Positions 8,325 to 16,394 of a stretch of DNA of 64,000 bases are shown here, piece after piece. The stretch is from Streptomyces sp. LaPpAH-108 (GTDB lineage Bacteria > Actinomycetota > Actinomycetes > Streptomycetales > Streptomycetaceae): NCBI RefSeq assembly GCF_000373625.1, contig NZ_KB891997.1:419245-483244 (forward strand), written 5' to 3'. Numbering within the stretch: the stretch's first letter is position 1; each line of letters opens with the position of its first letter. A model generated the notes under the pieces. It saw nothing but the letters and a program-made list of their open reading frames with translations, was not told the origin of the DNA and ran no database searches. Position numbers and translations under genes: made by a program.

Positions 8325-8893
8325 TGCAGACCCTCCGCTCCTTCCTCAACCGCACCGTCCTCGCCCTCACCGGTCTGACCCTGCTGGTGGGCGGTTCCGG
8401 GCTCGCGCTGAGCGGTACTCCGGCCGCCGGACGGCTGCCCGTACCGCCCGCCCACCACGCGTTCCTGACCAGCGCCCGCCTCGTCGGACTGCGGGCGCAG
8501 GGCTGGTGGGCGCCCGGTGTCATGGCCGGGTCGTTCGCCGCCACCGCGCTGTGCGCGCTGTGGTGCGCCCGGCAGTTCAGCGTCGGCGGCGGCTCCCTGC
8601 TGCCACTGCCCGGCACCACCGGTGCCCTCCGCACCCGGGCCCTGGAGGACGCGCTCAACCATGACGCGGCGGCCCTGCACGGCGTCGCCCGCTGCCGCAC
8701 CCGGGTGTTCGTCTCGCGCGGACGGCTCACGGTCCGGCTGCATCTGTGGCTCCAGCCGGGGACCACCCCCGCCGCCGTGCTGCCCGGCCTGACCCGGCTG
8801 ATCGGACGCGCCGAGACCGCCACCGCCCCCTGTACCGTCCACAGCCGAGTCCGGCTCAGCCACCGATCCCACCGGGTACCGCATGTCCGTTGA
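8324..8893 (+). CDS. AmaP-like alkaline shock membrane anchor protein
   Basis: A 189-residue protein with two hydrophobic helices (residues 10-30 and about 65-85) and a C-terminal soluble domain (RTRALEDALNHDAAALHGVARCRTRVFVSRGRLTVRLHLWLQPG). This layout is that of AmaP, the membrane anchor of Asp23. The start overlaps the upstream stop (TGATG) and the end overlaps the next gene by 11 bp, so the module is one transcript. Confidence 0.78.
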   Translation: MQTLRSFLNRTVLALTGLTLLVGGSGLALSGTPAAGRLPVPPAHHAFLTSARLVGLRAQGWWAPGVMAGSFAATALCALWCARQFSVGGGSLLPLPGTTGALRTRALEDALNHDAAALHGVARCRTRVFVSRGRLTVRLHLWLQPGTTPAAVLPGLTRLIGRAETATAPCTVHSRVRLSHRSHRVPHVR

Positions 8894-9779
8894 ACCCCAG
8901 GCGCCCGACGCCTCCCGCCTCCGCACCGTCCTCGCTCCCCGGGCCGCCACCTGGGGAGCCGCGCTGCGCCGCACCCCGGTGTCCATGTGGCGGGACGACG
9001 TGTCCGACCACGCCGCCGCCCTGACCTACTACGCGATCCTGACCGTGCTGCCCGCCATGCTCGTCACGGTCATCGCCACCACGCTGATCAGCCCCGGCAC
9101 GGCCGAGCGGTTCATCGCCCAGGTCGCGGCGTACGCCCCCGCCGAATCCGGCGGCGAACTCCGCGACACGCTGGCCCGGATGCTGCGCACCGACTCGGCG
9201 GCCTGGCCCCTGCTCGTCACCGGAACCGCCAGCGCCCTGTGGTCCGCCTCCAGCTATCTGGCCGTCTTCCGGCGCGCGCTGCACCGGATGTACCGCATGG
9301 AGGACCGGCGCTCGCCCTGGCGGCGCGCGCACCGCATCGTCCTGACCGCGCTGGCCCTGCTCGGCCTGCTCGTCGCGGGCCCGCTGGTCCTGCTGCTCAC
9401 CGGCCCCGGCGCGGAGGCCGTCGGCTCCTTCCTCGGTCTCGGTGCCACGGCGGCCCTGGTCTGGAGGCTGCTGCGCTGGCCGCTGCTGCTCGGCCTGGCC
9501 GTCGTCCTCGTCGTGATCGTCTTCCGTACCGGCCCGGCGCCCGCCCGCTCGCGCAGGCACTCGCTGCCCGGCGGCATCCTCGCGGCGGGCCTATGGCTCA
9601 CCGCCTCGGGTGCCTTCGCCCTGTATGCCTCCGCTCTGGGCACCTACAGCCGTCTTTACGGCTCTCTCGCCGGGTCCGTGGTCTTTCTGATCTGGCTGTG
9701 GCTGTCCAACCTGGCGCTGCTCACCGGCGCGCAGTTCACCGCCGAACTGAACAAGGCCGAGCCGGGACCGGCCGGCTGA
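8883..9779 (+). CDS. YihY/virulence factor BrkB family membrane protein
   Basis: A 298-residue inner-membrane protein with about six helices. Family hallmarks are DHAAALTYYAILTVLPAMLV near the start and the closing block YSRLYGSLAGSVVFLIWLWLSNLALLTGAQFTAELNKAEPG. The length is typical. It overlaps the AmaP-like gene and probably belongs to the same envelope-stress transcript. The molecular function of the family is unsettled; the old ribonuclease BN label is wrong for it. Confidence 0.88.
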   Translation: MSVEPQAPDASRLRTVLAPRAATWGAALRRTPVSMWRDDVSDHAAALTYYAILTVLPAMLVTVIATTLISPGTAERFIAQVAAYAPAESGGELRDTLARMLRTDSAAWPLLVTGTASALWSASSYLAVFRRALHRMYRMEDRRSPWRRAHRIVLTALALLGLLVAGPLVLLLTGPGAEAVGSFLGLGATAALVWRLLRWPLLLGLAVVLVVIVFRTGPAPARSRRHSLPGGILAAGLWLTASGAFALYASALGTYSRLYGSLAGSVVFLIWLWLSNLALLTGAQFTAELNKAEPGPAG

Positions 9780-10010
9780 GCGCGGGCGTCTGCGGGCCGG
9801 ATCGAGCAGATGCCCCGCGACGCCGCCGAGGACCAGCCCTGCCGCGATCAGCAGTGCCTCCGCCAGCACGATCCCCGCTGCCAGCAGCACACCTCCGACG
9901 ATCAGCACCCACCAGTACCACGCACGGTGGGGCGGGCGACGGACGCGTGCGCCGGGCGAGAACCGCGGAGCGGCACGGCCGAGCAGCGCCTCGTGGTCGT
10001 ACGGGGTCAT
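9591..10010 (-). CDS. small membrane protein, overlaps the BrkB gene antisense
   Basis: Reading leftward, a strong ribosome site (GGCGAGGAGGAGTC) precedes an ATG starting MTPYDHEALLGRAAPRFSPGAR. Two hydrophobic helices follow (WYWWVLIVGGVLLAAGIVLAEALLIAAGLVLGGVAGHLLDP). From about residue 77 the frame is antisense to the 3' end of the BrkB gene and becomes polar and low in complexity. The first half looks genuinely coding. The long antisense tail is odd and may not be conserved. No family was recognised. Confidence 0.5.
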   Translation of the reverse strand: MTPYDHEALLGRAAPRFSPGARVRRPPHRAWYWWVLIVGGVLLAAGIVLAEALLIAAGLVLGGVAGHLLDPARRRPRSAGRSRLGLVQFGGELRAGEQRQVGQPQPDQKDHGPGERAVKTAVGAQSGGIQGEGTRGGEP

Positions 10011-10368
10011 GACTCCTCCTCGCCTCACGCCTGCCGGTCGGTCCTGTACGCGGATCTCCGCGCACCACCAGGATTCGCCCCGGCCACCCTCCGCCACCAT
10101 CGGGTACGACCCCCATTCGTCCCGGAGCCCGGCCCTCACCGCCTCAGGGACGCGGCGCCGGGCGGCCACTCGTGTGGGGGACAGCCGTGGGGAGCAGTCC
10201 CGATCCCCGGATGGGGGCCGCCACGGATGGCGGCCCGTCCGGCCCGCACCCACGCTGGACGATGAGGCCCCCCATCAGCGCCCGAGCGCGCCCCCGAGCA
10301 ACCCTGAGACCGAACCCTGAGAAACCCGGACGGCCCCCGACCACGAGCCCCGGAGGAGGTGCCCCGCG
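10011..10368. other. intergenic region upstream of the two-component system
   Basis: About 360 bp without a credible gene. It must hold the leftward promoter of the small membrane protein and the rightward promoter of the kinase operon. A GGTACGACCCCCAT element lies at 10103-10116 and recurs with one change upstream of the antiporter gene. Confidence 0.5.
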
Positions 10369-11337
10369 ATGCCCCTGTTCTGGCGGATCTTCCTGCTCAA
10401 CGCCGCCGTCCTCGTCGCGGCTGCCGCCCTGCTGCTCGGCCCCGTCACCGTCTCCACCCCCGTCCTGCTCACCGAGGCCGCGATCCTCACCGCCGGACTC
10501 GCGGCCATGCTCGTCGCCAACGCCGTCCTGCTGCGCATCAACCTCGCCCCGCTGCAGCGCCTCAGCCGCGCCATGACCACGGCCGACCTGCTGCGCCCCG
10601 GCGTACGGCCGCCGGTCGGCGGGCACGGCGAGATCGCCGAGCTGATCACCGTCTTCAACGCCATGCTCGACCGGCTGGAGGACGAGCGGGCCACCAGCAG
10701 CGCCCGCGCCCTCTCCGCCCAGGAGGCCGAACGCCACCGCGTGGCCCAGGAACTCCACGACGAGGTCGGCCAGACCCTCACCGCCGTCCTGCTCGAACTC
10801 AACCGCGCCGCCCGCCAGGCCCCGCCCGGACTGCGCGAGGAGCTTCAGCAGGTGCAGGAGACCACCCGGGCCGGACTCGACGAGGTCCGCCGCATCGCCC
10901 GCCGACTGCGCCCCGGCGTCCTGGACGAACTCGGTCTGACCAGCGCCCTCAAGGCCCTTGCCGCCGAGTTCTCCGGACCCGGCCTCACCGTGCGCCACCA
11001 GCTGGGCACCGACCTGCCCCCGCTCGGTCACGAGAGCGAACTCGTCCTTTACCGCGTCGCCCAGGAAGGGCTCACCAACGTCGCCCGGCACGCCCGCGCC
11101 CACCACGCCGAACTCACCCTCAAGCAGACCCCCGCAGGAGTCGAGCTGCGCGTGCGCGACGACGGACACGGCACCGGCGGCGCACCCGAAGGCGCGGGCC
11201 TGCGCGGGATGCGGGAACGCGCGCTGCTCATCGGCGCCGACCTGGCCGTGGGCCCGGGCCCGGGCGGCGACGGCACCGAAGTCCTCCTCACCGTCCCCGT
11301 CCGCAGCCACCGTCCCCGTCCGGAGCCGCTGCCATGA
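10369..11337 (+). CDS. sensor histidine kinase (NarL-partner, HisKA_3 type)
   Basis: A 322-residue membrane kinase. Two N-terminal helices lie at about residues 5-25 and 33-57. A HAMP-like segment follows, then the HisKA_3 dimerisation box QELHDEVGQTL with phospho-acceptor His130. The ATPase has an N box (AQEGLTNVARHA, about 231-242) and a G box (DDGHGTGG, about 264). There is almost no extracytoplasmic domain, so the signal is probably sensed within the membrane or cytoplasm. GGAGGAG precedes the ATG. It overlaps its response regulator by ATGA. Confidence 0.9.
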   Translation: MPLFWRIFLLNAAVLVAAAALLLGPVTVSTPVLLTEAAILTAGLAAMLVANAVLLRINLAPLQRLSRAMTTADLLRPGVRPPVGGHGEIAELITVFNAMLDRLEDERATSSARALSAQEAERHRVAQELHDEVGQTLTAVLLELNRAARQAPPGLREELQQVQETTRAGLDEVRRIARRLRPGVLDELGLTSALKALAAEFSGPGLTVRHQLGTDLPPLGHESELVLYRVAQEGLTNVARHARAHHAELTLKQTPAGVELRVRDDGHGTGGAPEGAGLRGMRERALLIGADLAVGPGPGGDGTEVLLTVPVRSHRPRPEPLP

Positions 11338-11993
11338 CCGACCCGGCCCCCACCCGCATCCTGCTCGCCGACGACCACGCGCTGGTACGGCGCGGGGTCC
11401 GCCTCATCCTGGAGGGCGAACCCGACCTCACCGTCGTCGCCGAGGCGGACGATGGCGCAGAAGCCCTGGCCCAGGCCCGCGAACTCCGGCCCGACCTGGC
11501 CGTCCTCGACATCGCGATGCCCCGCCTCACCGGCCTCCAGGCCGCCCGCGAGCTGTCCCGCACCCAGCCGGAGACCCGCATCCTCATCCTGACGATGTAC
11601 GACAACGAGCAGTTCTTCTTCGAGGCCCTGGCCGCCGGTGCCTCCGGCTACGTCCTCAAGTCCGTGGCCGACCGTGACCTGGTCGAGGCATGCCGCGCCA
11701 CCATGCGCGGCGAGCCCTTCCTCTACCCCGGCGCCGTCAACGCCCTCATCCGCGACTACCTCGACCGGGTGCGGGACGGCCGCACCCTGCCCTCCCGCAT
11801 GATCACCGGCCGGGAGGAGGAGATCCTCAAGCTCGTCGCCGAGGGCCACACCTCGCAGCAGATCGCCGACATCCTGGTCATCAGCCCCAAGACCGTCGAA
11901 CGCCATCGCGCCAACCTGCTCCAGAAACTCGGCCTCAAGGACCGCCTGGAACTCACCCGCTACGCCATCCGCGTCGGCCTGATCGAGCCCTGA
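11334..11993 (+). CDS. NarL/LuxR-family response regulator
   Basis: A 219-residue response regulator. The receiver domain has the acidic pair DD (13-14), phospho-acceptor Asp59 in VLDIAMP, and Lys109 in GYVLKS. The C-terminal LuxR helix-turn-helix is ITGREEEILKLVAEGHTSQQIADILVISPKTVERHRANLLQKLGLKDRLELTRYAI. It is translationally coupled to the kinase. Candidate targets are the flanking genes; a shared GGTACGACMCCCAT element precedes the small membrane gene and the antiporter. Confidence 0.92.
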   Translation: MTDPAPTRILLADDHALVRRGVRLILEGEPDLTVVAEADDGAEALAQARELRPDLAVLDIAMPRLTGLQAARELSRTQPETRILILTMYDNEQFFFEALAAGASGYVLKSVADRDLVEACRATMRGEPFLYPGAVNALIRDYLDRVRDGRTLPSRMITGREEEILKLVAEGHTSQQIADILVISPKTVERHRANLLQKLGLKDRLELTRYAIRVGLIEP

Positions 11994-12001
11994 CCCCACG
12001 C

Positions 12002-13309
12002 CTATCGCTCGGCATCGACGCCCACGGTCTCCGCCGACGACTCCTCCGCAGAGGCCCGGCTCTCGCCGTACGCGCGCGTGTCCGTCACTTCTGCCGCCTC
12101 CGCCACTTCCACCGGCTCGGCGGTCTCCACGGGCCGCCCCGCGAAACCGAGCGCGCCGAGGACCCGGGCGAGCAGATGCGCCCGGGCCGCGATCACCGGT
12201 CCGAGCACGGCCAGTACGAGCACGTACCCGGCGATGAACGACGGCAGCCGCCCGTCCAGGCCCGCGCCCACCGCCATGGCGGCCAGGATCAGCGCGAACT
12301 CCCCGCGCGCCACCAGGGTCGTCGCGATGTCGGCGGCATGCTCGGGGCCGTAGCCGTAGGAGCGGGCGACGAGCAGTCCGGCGATGATGTTCATGACGAT
12401 GGTGAGAGCGGCTGCCGCGGCGACCGGACCGGCCACGGAGGCCAGCCGGGCGGGGTCCAGGGCCAGTCCGAAGGCGAAGAAGAAGATCGCCGCGAAGGCG
12501 TCGCGCAGCGGATGCACCAGCTGCCGGATGCGCGGCCCGGACGAGGTGCCTGCCAGGATCAGGCCCACCATGAACGCGCCGATGGCGTCCGCGACCCCCA
12601 GCAGCTCGGAGACCCCGGCGACCAGGACGGCCGCGCCGAGGAAGCTGATCACCAGCAGTTCGTTGTCCCGGACCCGGATCAGGCGGCCGACCAGCCGTGT
12701 GCCGTAGCGGGCGGCGACCGCCAGCACCAGCAGGAACGCGAACGCCTTCGCCGCCTGGAGGATCGTCTCCGTGACGCCCTCGGCGCCGCCGATGACCGGC
12801 TGGAGCGCCGCGAGATACAGCGCCAGGAACAGGTCCTCGACCACGATCACGCCGAGGATCAGCCGGGTCTCCGGGCGGCTGATCCGGCCCAGATCGATGA
12901 GGATCTTGGTGACGATGGCGGAGGAGGAGATGCCGAGCACACCGGCCAGCACCAGCGCCTCCCGCGCACCCCAGTCGAGCGCGAAGCCGAAGCCGAGGCC
13001 CGCGCCGACGTTCAGCAGCAGATAGATCCCGCCCGCCGTCAGCAGCCGTCTGCCGCCCCGCCGCAGGTCTTTGAGCTGGAACTCCAGCCCCAGGTAGAAC
13101 AGCAGCAGCACGAGCCCCAGCGCGGACAGCATCTCGAAGTCGTGCGGGTCCGACACCAGGACCAGACCGGGGGTGTGCGGACCGAGCAGCAGACCGGCCA
13201 GCATGAACAGCGGGATCGTCGGCACGCCGATCTTGGCGCCGAGGCGGGCGAGGAACGCGGCGGCCAGGAAGGCGCCGCCCATGGCGAGCAGGGCATCGGC
13301 ATGTCCCAC
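12002..13309 (-). CDS. Kef-type cation/proton antiporter (CPA2 family)
   Basis: A 435-residue transporter with about 12 hydrophobic helices and the CPA2/Na_H_exchanger fold. Typical parts are PTIPLFMLAGLLLGPHTPG, LLFYLGLEFQL, VLGISSSAIVTKIL and VVEDLFLALYLA, followed by RGEFALILAAMAVGAG. There is no C-terminal RCK/TrkA nucleotide domain; the last 45 residues are an acidic, low-complexity tail. It probably exchanges K+ or Na+ for protons. It converges with the response regulator gene with 8 bp between stops. Confidence 0.88.
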   Translation of the reverse strand: MGHADALLAMGGAFLAAAFLARLGAKIGVPTIPLFMLAGLLLGPHTPGLVLVSDPHDFEMLSALGLVLLLFYLGLEFQLKDLRRGGRRLLTAGGIYLLLNVGAGLGFGFALDWGAREALVLAGVLGISSSAIVTKILIDLGRISRPETRLILGVIVVEDLFLALYLAALQPVIGGAEGVTETILQAAKAFAFLLVLAVAARYGTRLVGRLIRVRDNELLVISFLGAAVLVAGVSELLGVADAIGAFMVGLILAGTSSGPRIRQLVHPLRDAFAAIFFFAFGLALDPARLASVAGPVAAAAALTIVMNIIAGLLVARSYGYGPEHAADIATTLVARGEFALILAAMAVGAGLDGRLPSFIAGYVLVLAVLGPVIAARAHLLARVLGALGFAGRPVETAEPVEVAEAAEVTDTRAYGESRASAEESSAETVGVDAER

Positions 13310-13590
13310 GGGCCACCGCCTTCCCCTGGGTCGAGGTCAGGTGTCATGACACGGTCGCACGGGCCGCGCGGCGCCCACCATCGGTGCCGGCACCCATTTA
13401 CGGCAGGTACGACACCCATCTCTGCGGGGAGCCACGACACCCGTCCGGCCGAACGCGCCGCCACCTCACCCCCGCAACTCCCGCACCCCGTCCGGCGAAC
13501 GCCCCACGACGAATTGCCGACCCGTGCCGCCCGTGTTTCGTTGGGTGCTGAGCGTTCCCGCCCGGGGGCGCACGGCCGGCTGGAGGAACA

Positions 13591-13896
13591 GTGGCAGCGC
13601 AGAAATTCGTCCAGATCATCGCCTTCGAGACCGACCGCATCGACGAGATGCGCACCCTGGCCATGAAGATCGAGGAACGCTTCGGCAGCAAGGAACAGGG
13701 CCCCAGCTACCAGGCCGTCCTCAAGGACCGCAACCAGCCGAACCGCTACTACGAGGTCCTCCAGTTCGACTCCTTCGACGAGGCCGCGCGCAGCCGCCAG
13801 AACCCCGAGTCCCGCGAGTTCGCCGAGCGCATGGCCGCGCTGTGCACCCGCCCGCCGTCCTTCCTGGAGTGCGACGTGCTGGAGGAGTCCCGCTGA
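13591..13896 (+). CDS. small soluble protein of unknown function (ABM-like ferredoxin fold)
   Basis: A 101-residue cytoplasmic protein, MAAQKFVQIIAFETDRIDEMRTLAMKIEERF and on to SFLECDVLEESR. It starts at GTG after GGAGGAACA. Size and the alternation of strands and helices resemble dimeric alpha-beta barrel (antibiotic-biosynthesis-monooxygenase-like) proteins, but no catalytic residue is identifiable. It lies alone between the antiporter promoter region and the convergent GH127 gene. Confidence 0.65.
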   Translation: MAAQKFVQIIAFETDRIDEMRTLAMKIEERFGSKEQGPSYQAVLKDRNQPNRYYEVLQFDSFDEAARSRQNPESREFAERMAALCTRPPSFLECDVLEESR

Positions 13897-13930
13897 CCCA
13901 GCCGGGACTCCCCGCCGTACGGTCCACCGC

Positions 13931-14335
13931 CTACAGCAACCGCCACAGATGGTCGTCCGTGCCGTTGTCCGCGAACTGCACCACCTGCGCGCTGTTCGCG
14001 GTGGACATCCCCGACACGCCGAGGACCTTCCCGCTGTGCTTGTTCAGCAGGAGGAACCAGCCGTCACCCTTGTCCACCCGGCGCCACAGATGGTCGTCGG
14101 TGCCGTTGTCCTCGTACTGGACGACGATCGCACTGTCGGCCGTGGACATGCCGTCCACGCCCAGCACCTTGCCGCTGTGCCCGTTGCGGACGAGGAACCA
14201 GCCGTCGCCCCGGTCGACCAGCTGCCAGGCGTGATCGCCGGTGGGCGTGTTGTCGTACTGCACCACCCGCGCGCTGTTGGCGGTGGACATGTTGTCCACG
14301 GCGAGCACCTTGCCGCTGTGCTTGTTCTGGACACG
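13931..14335 (-). repeat. three tandem ~141-bp ricin-lectin repeats
   Basis: The 3' end of the GH127 gene consists of three near-identical units of about 141 bp, each encoding HSGKVL, GMSTANSA/DSA, VVQ and HLWRR-like blocks. The DNA similarity is high, which points to recent internal duplication. Confidence 0.8.
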
Positions 14336-16327
14336 CCGGAAGGGCGGTTCCGGTGTCCAGGGGCGGCCGTCCGGCGCGGCGGTCGGGAAGCCGCTGATCC
14401 GGAGCCGGGCCGCGCCCATGGGGACGAGCGTGACGCTCTCCACGGGTGAGTCGGAGCGGGCCGGGCTGCGCTGGAGCGGGGCGACCACGTGCTCGTCGTC
14501 CGCGACCCACTCGGCCACGCGGCGGGCCCGCGCCGTCATGCGCACGGGCGTGCCCTCCTGGGTGAAGGGGTTGGCCGGGACCGGACCACCGCTGCGGGTG
14601 AACTCCGGGATGCTGTCCGGGACCAGCCCGTAGTTCCAGGGCGTGGTGGCGTGCACCTCGTACTCGGGGAAGGTGTCGTCGCCCGCGTAGCGCACGTAGT
14701 TCTCGCCGATCCGCAGGGCGTAGGCGAGGGGACCGTGCTCGACGCTCACCGCGTCCTGCCCCGCGCTCCAGGTGCGCAGCACGGTGCGTTGCGGAAGCCG
14801 GAGCGTCACCGTGTCCCCGTTCGACCACTGACGGTCCACCACGGTGAAAGAGGGCCCCGGTGTCGCCGCGTAAGCCTTTCCGTTCACGGTGAGTCGAGGC
14901 TCCGCGCACCAGCCCGGCACCCGCAGATGAAGCGGGAAGCGCACCCCGCGCGGCGTCGCGAGCGTGAGACGGACGGTCTCCCCGAACGGGTAGTCGGTGT
15001 CCTCGGTGATCGTGACCTCGGTGCCGCCCGCCACCGTCGCGCGCACCGTACAGGGGGAGTAGAGGGCGGCGGCCAGCCCGCCACCGGGCGCCGCGAGCCA
15101 CAACTCCTCGTTGAAGTACGGCCATCCCATGCCGTAGTTGTGGGGGCAGCAGCGGTACTGGTCGACGCCCGGCTGGAAGGACTGCATGGCGAAGCCGTTC
15201 TGGAACTGCCCTTGTGTCTTGGTCCTGTTGTCGAGGTCGATACTGTTCGCGCTGGTGATGTAGTGCACCGCACGGCCCGCCGGGTCGAGCGCCGCGGGCA
15301 GCAGATTGAACGCCAGTTCCTCGCAGCGGTCCGCCCACACCGGATCGCCCGTGATCCGGGTCAGCAGCTCGTGGCTGGCCATGAACTCCACGATGCCGCA
15401 GGTCTCGAAGCCCTGGCGGGGATCACCGAAGCCGGGACGGATGTTCTCGTCCCCCGCGAAGCCCCCGCCGGGGAACTGCCCGTAGGAACCCATCACCTGG
15501 TCGTAGACCTGGTAGGCGGCCCGGGTGTCGGCCGTCGAGCCGGAGCGGCGGGCGTACTGGGCGCCCTCGCGGAAGCCCTGCGCGATGTTGACGTTGTGCG
15601 GGGTGGGCAGCGCGCCGGTCCAGGAGGCGCCGTAGCCGTGCATCTTGTCGGCCAGATCGAGGAGGAAGCCGTCGCCCGTGCGGTCGTACAGCCACAGGGC
15701 GATGTCCAGGCCGTCGCCCCAGCGGTAGGAGACCCAGCTGTGGTCGAACGCGCCCTTGCCCTGCGCGTTCATGAAGGTCAGGAAGCGGGTCAGGAACGGG
15801 ACGATCCGCGTGTCGCCGCTGTACTCTTCCCAGGTGCGCAGCGCCATCAGCAGTGGCAGGAACGGCCAGAAGTCCGGGCCGCCGTCCAGTGAGGTGCGCA
15901 GCGAGCGCGGGCCGAAGAAGCCGTCGGCCTGCTGGGTGGCCAGCACCGCGTCGATCCAGCGCCGGGAGTTCGCCAGCGCGTGCTCGTCGCCGGTGGCGAT
16001 CGCGAGCGGTACGTAACCCCGCAGCCAGTACGGCAGTTCCTCCCAGCCGGGGTTCTCCGGGTGCACCCAGCCGGTGGTGGTGAAGTCCAGGAAGTGCGAG
16101 CGCTGTTCGTAACGGCCGAACAACCCGTCGAGCTGAAGCCTGAGTTGGCCCGCGAGCCAGCCGCGCGCCGTGATGCTGCCGGGGCGCAGCCGGGTGAAGG
16201 CGGCGGGCGCGAGCGCACGGGGGGAGCGGCCCTCGGCGGCGGCCGGAGGGGCGAGGCGGACGGACAGCGCGGCCGAACTCAGCGCCAGGGCGCCGCCGGT
16301 GAGGAAATGACGTCGGTGGAGAGGCAT
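13931..16327 (-). CDS. secreted GH127-like beta-L-arabinofuranosidase with ricin-type lectin domain
   Basis: A 798-residue exported hydrolase. The N terminus has a Tat-type signal (RRHFLTGGALALSSAALS). Residues about 40-620 form a GH127/DUF1680 (alpha/alpha)6 barrel plus beta domains. In HypBA1-type enzymes a Glu and three Cys bind zinc and one Cys is the nucleophile. The same set is visible here as Glu308-x-Cys310 (FETCGIVEF) and Cys393-Cys394 (YRCCPHN). Residues about 660-798 are three 47-residue ricin-B-like repeats (NKHSGKVLGVxGMSTANSA). It lies 67 bp downstream of the GH2 gene on the same strand, so they are probably co-transcribed. The substrate is probably a furanosyl-decorated polysaccharide (inference). 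Confidence 0.85.
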   Translation of the reverse strand: MPLHRRHFLTGGALALSSAALSVRLAPPAAAEGRSPRALAPAAFTRLRPGSITARGWLAGQLRLQLDGLFGRYEQRSHFLDFTTTGWVHPENPGWEELPYWLRGYVPLAIATGDEHALANSRRWIDAVLATQQADGFFGPRSLRTSLDGGPDFWPFLPLLMALRTWEEYSGDTRIVPFLTRFLTFMNAQGKGAFDHSWVSYRWGDGLDIALWLYDRTGDGFLLDLADKMHGYGASWTGALPTPHNVNIAQGFREGAQYARRSGSTADTRAAYQVYDQVMGSYGQFPGGGFAGDENIRPGFGDPRQGFETCGIVEFMASHELLTRITGDPVWADRCEELAFNLLPAALDPAGRAVHYITSANSIDLDNRTKTQGQFQNGFAMQSFQPGVDQYRCCPHNYGMGWPYFNEELWLAAPGGGLAAALYSPCTVRATVAGGTEVTITEDTDYPFGETVRLTLATPRGVRFPLHLRVPGWCAEPRLTVNGKAYAATPGPSFTVVDRQWSNGDTVTLRLPQRTVLRTWSAGQDAVSVEHGPLAYALRIGENYVRYAGDDTFPEYEVHATTPWNYGLVPDSIPEFTRSGGPVPANPFTQEGTPVRMTARARRVAEWVADDEHVVAPLQRSPARSDSPVESVTLVPMGAARLRISGFPTAAPDGRPWTPEPPFRRVQNKHSGKVLAVDNMSTANSARVVQYDNTPTGDHAWQLVDRGDGWFLVRNGHSGKVLGVDGMSTADSAIVVQYEDNGTDDHLWRRVDKGDGWFLLLNKHSGKVLGVSGMSTANSAQVVQFADNGTDDHLWRLL

Positions 16328-16394
16328 ACGGCGCTCCTGAGGAGTGGGGGAAGAATGCGCGGCCCGCCCCGGGGAGGCGAGGCGGGCCGTGCGG

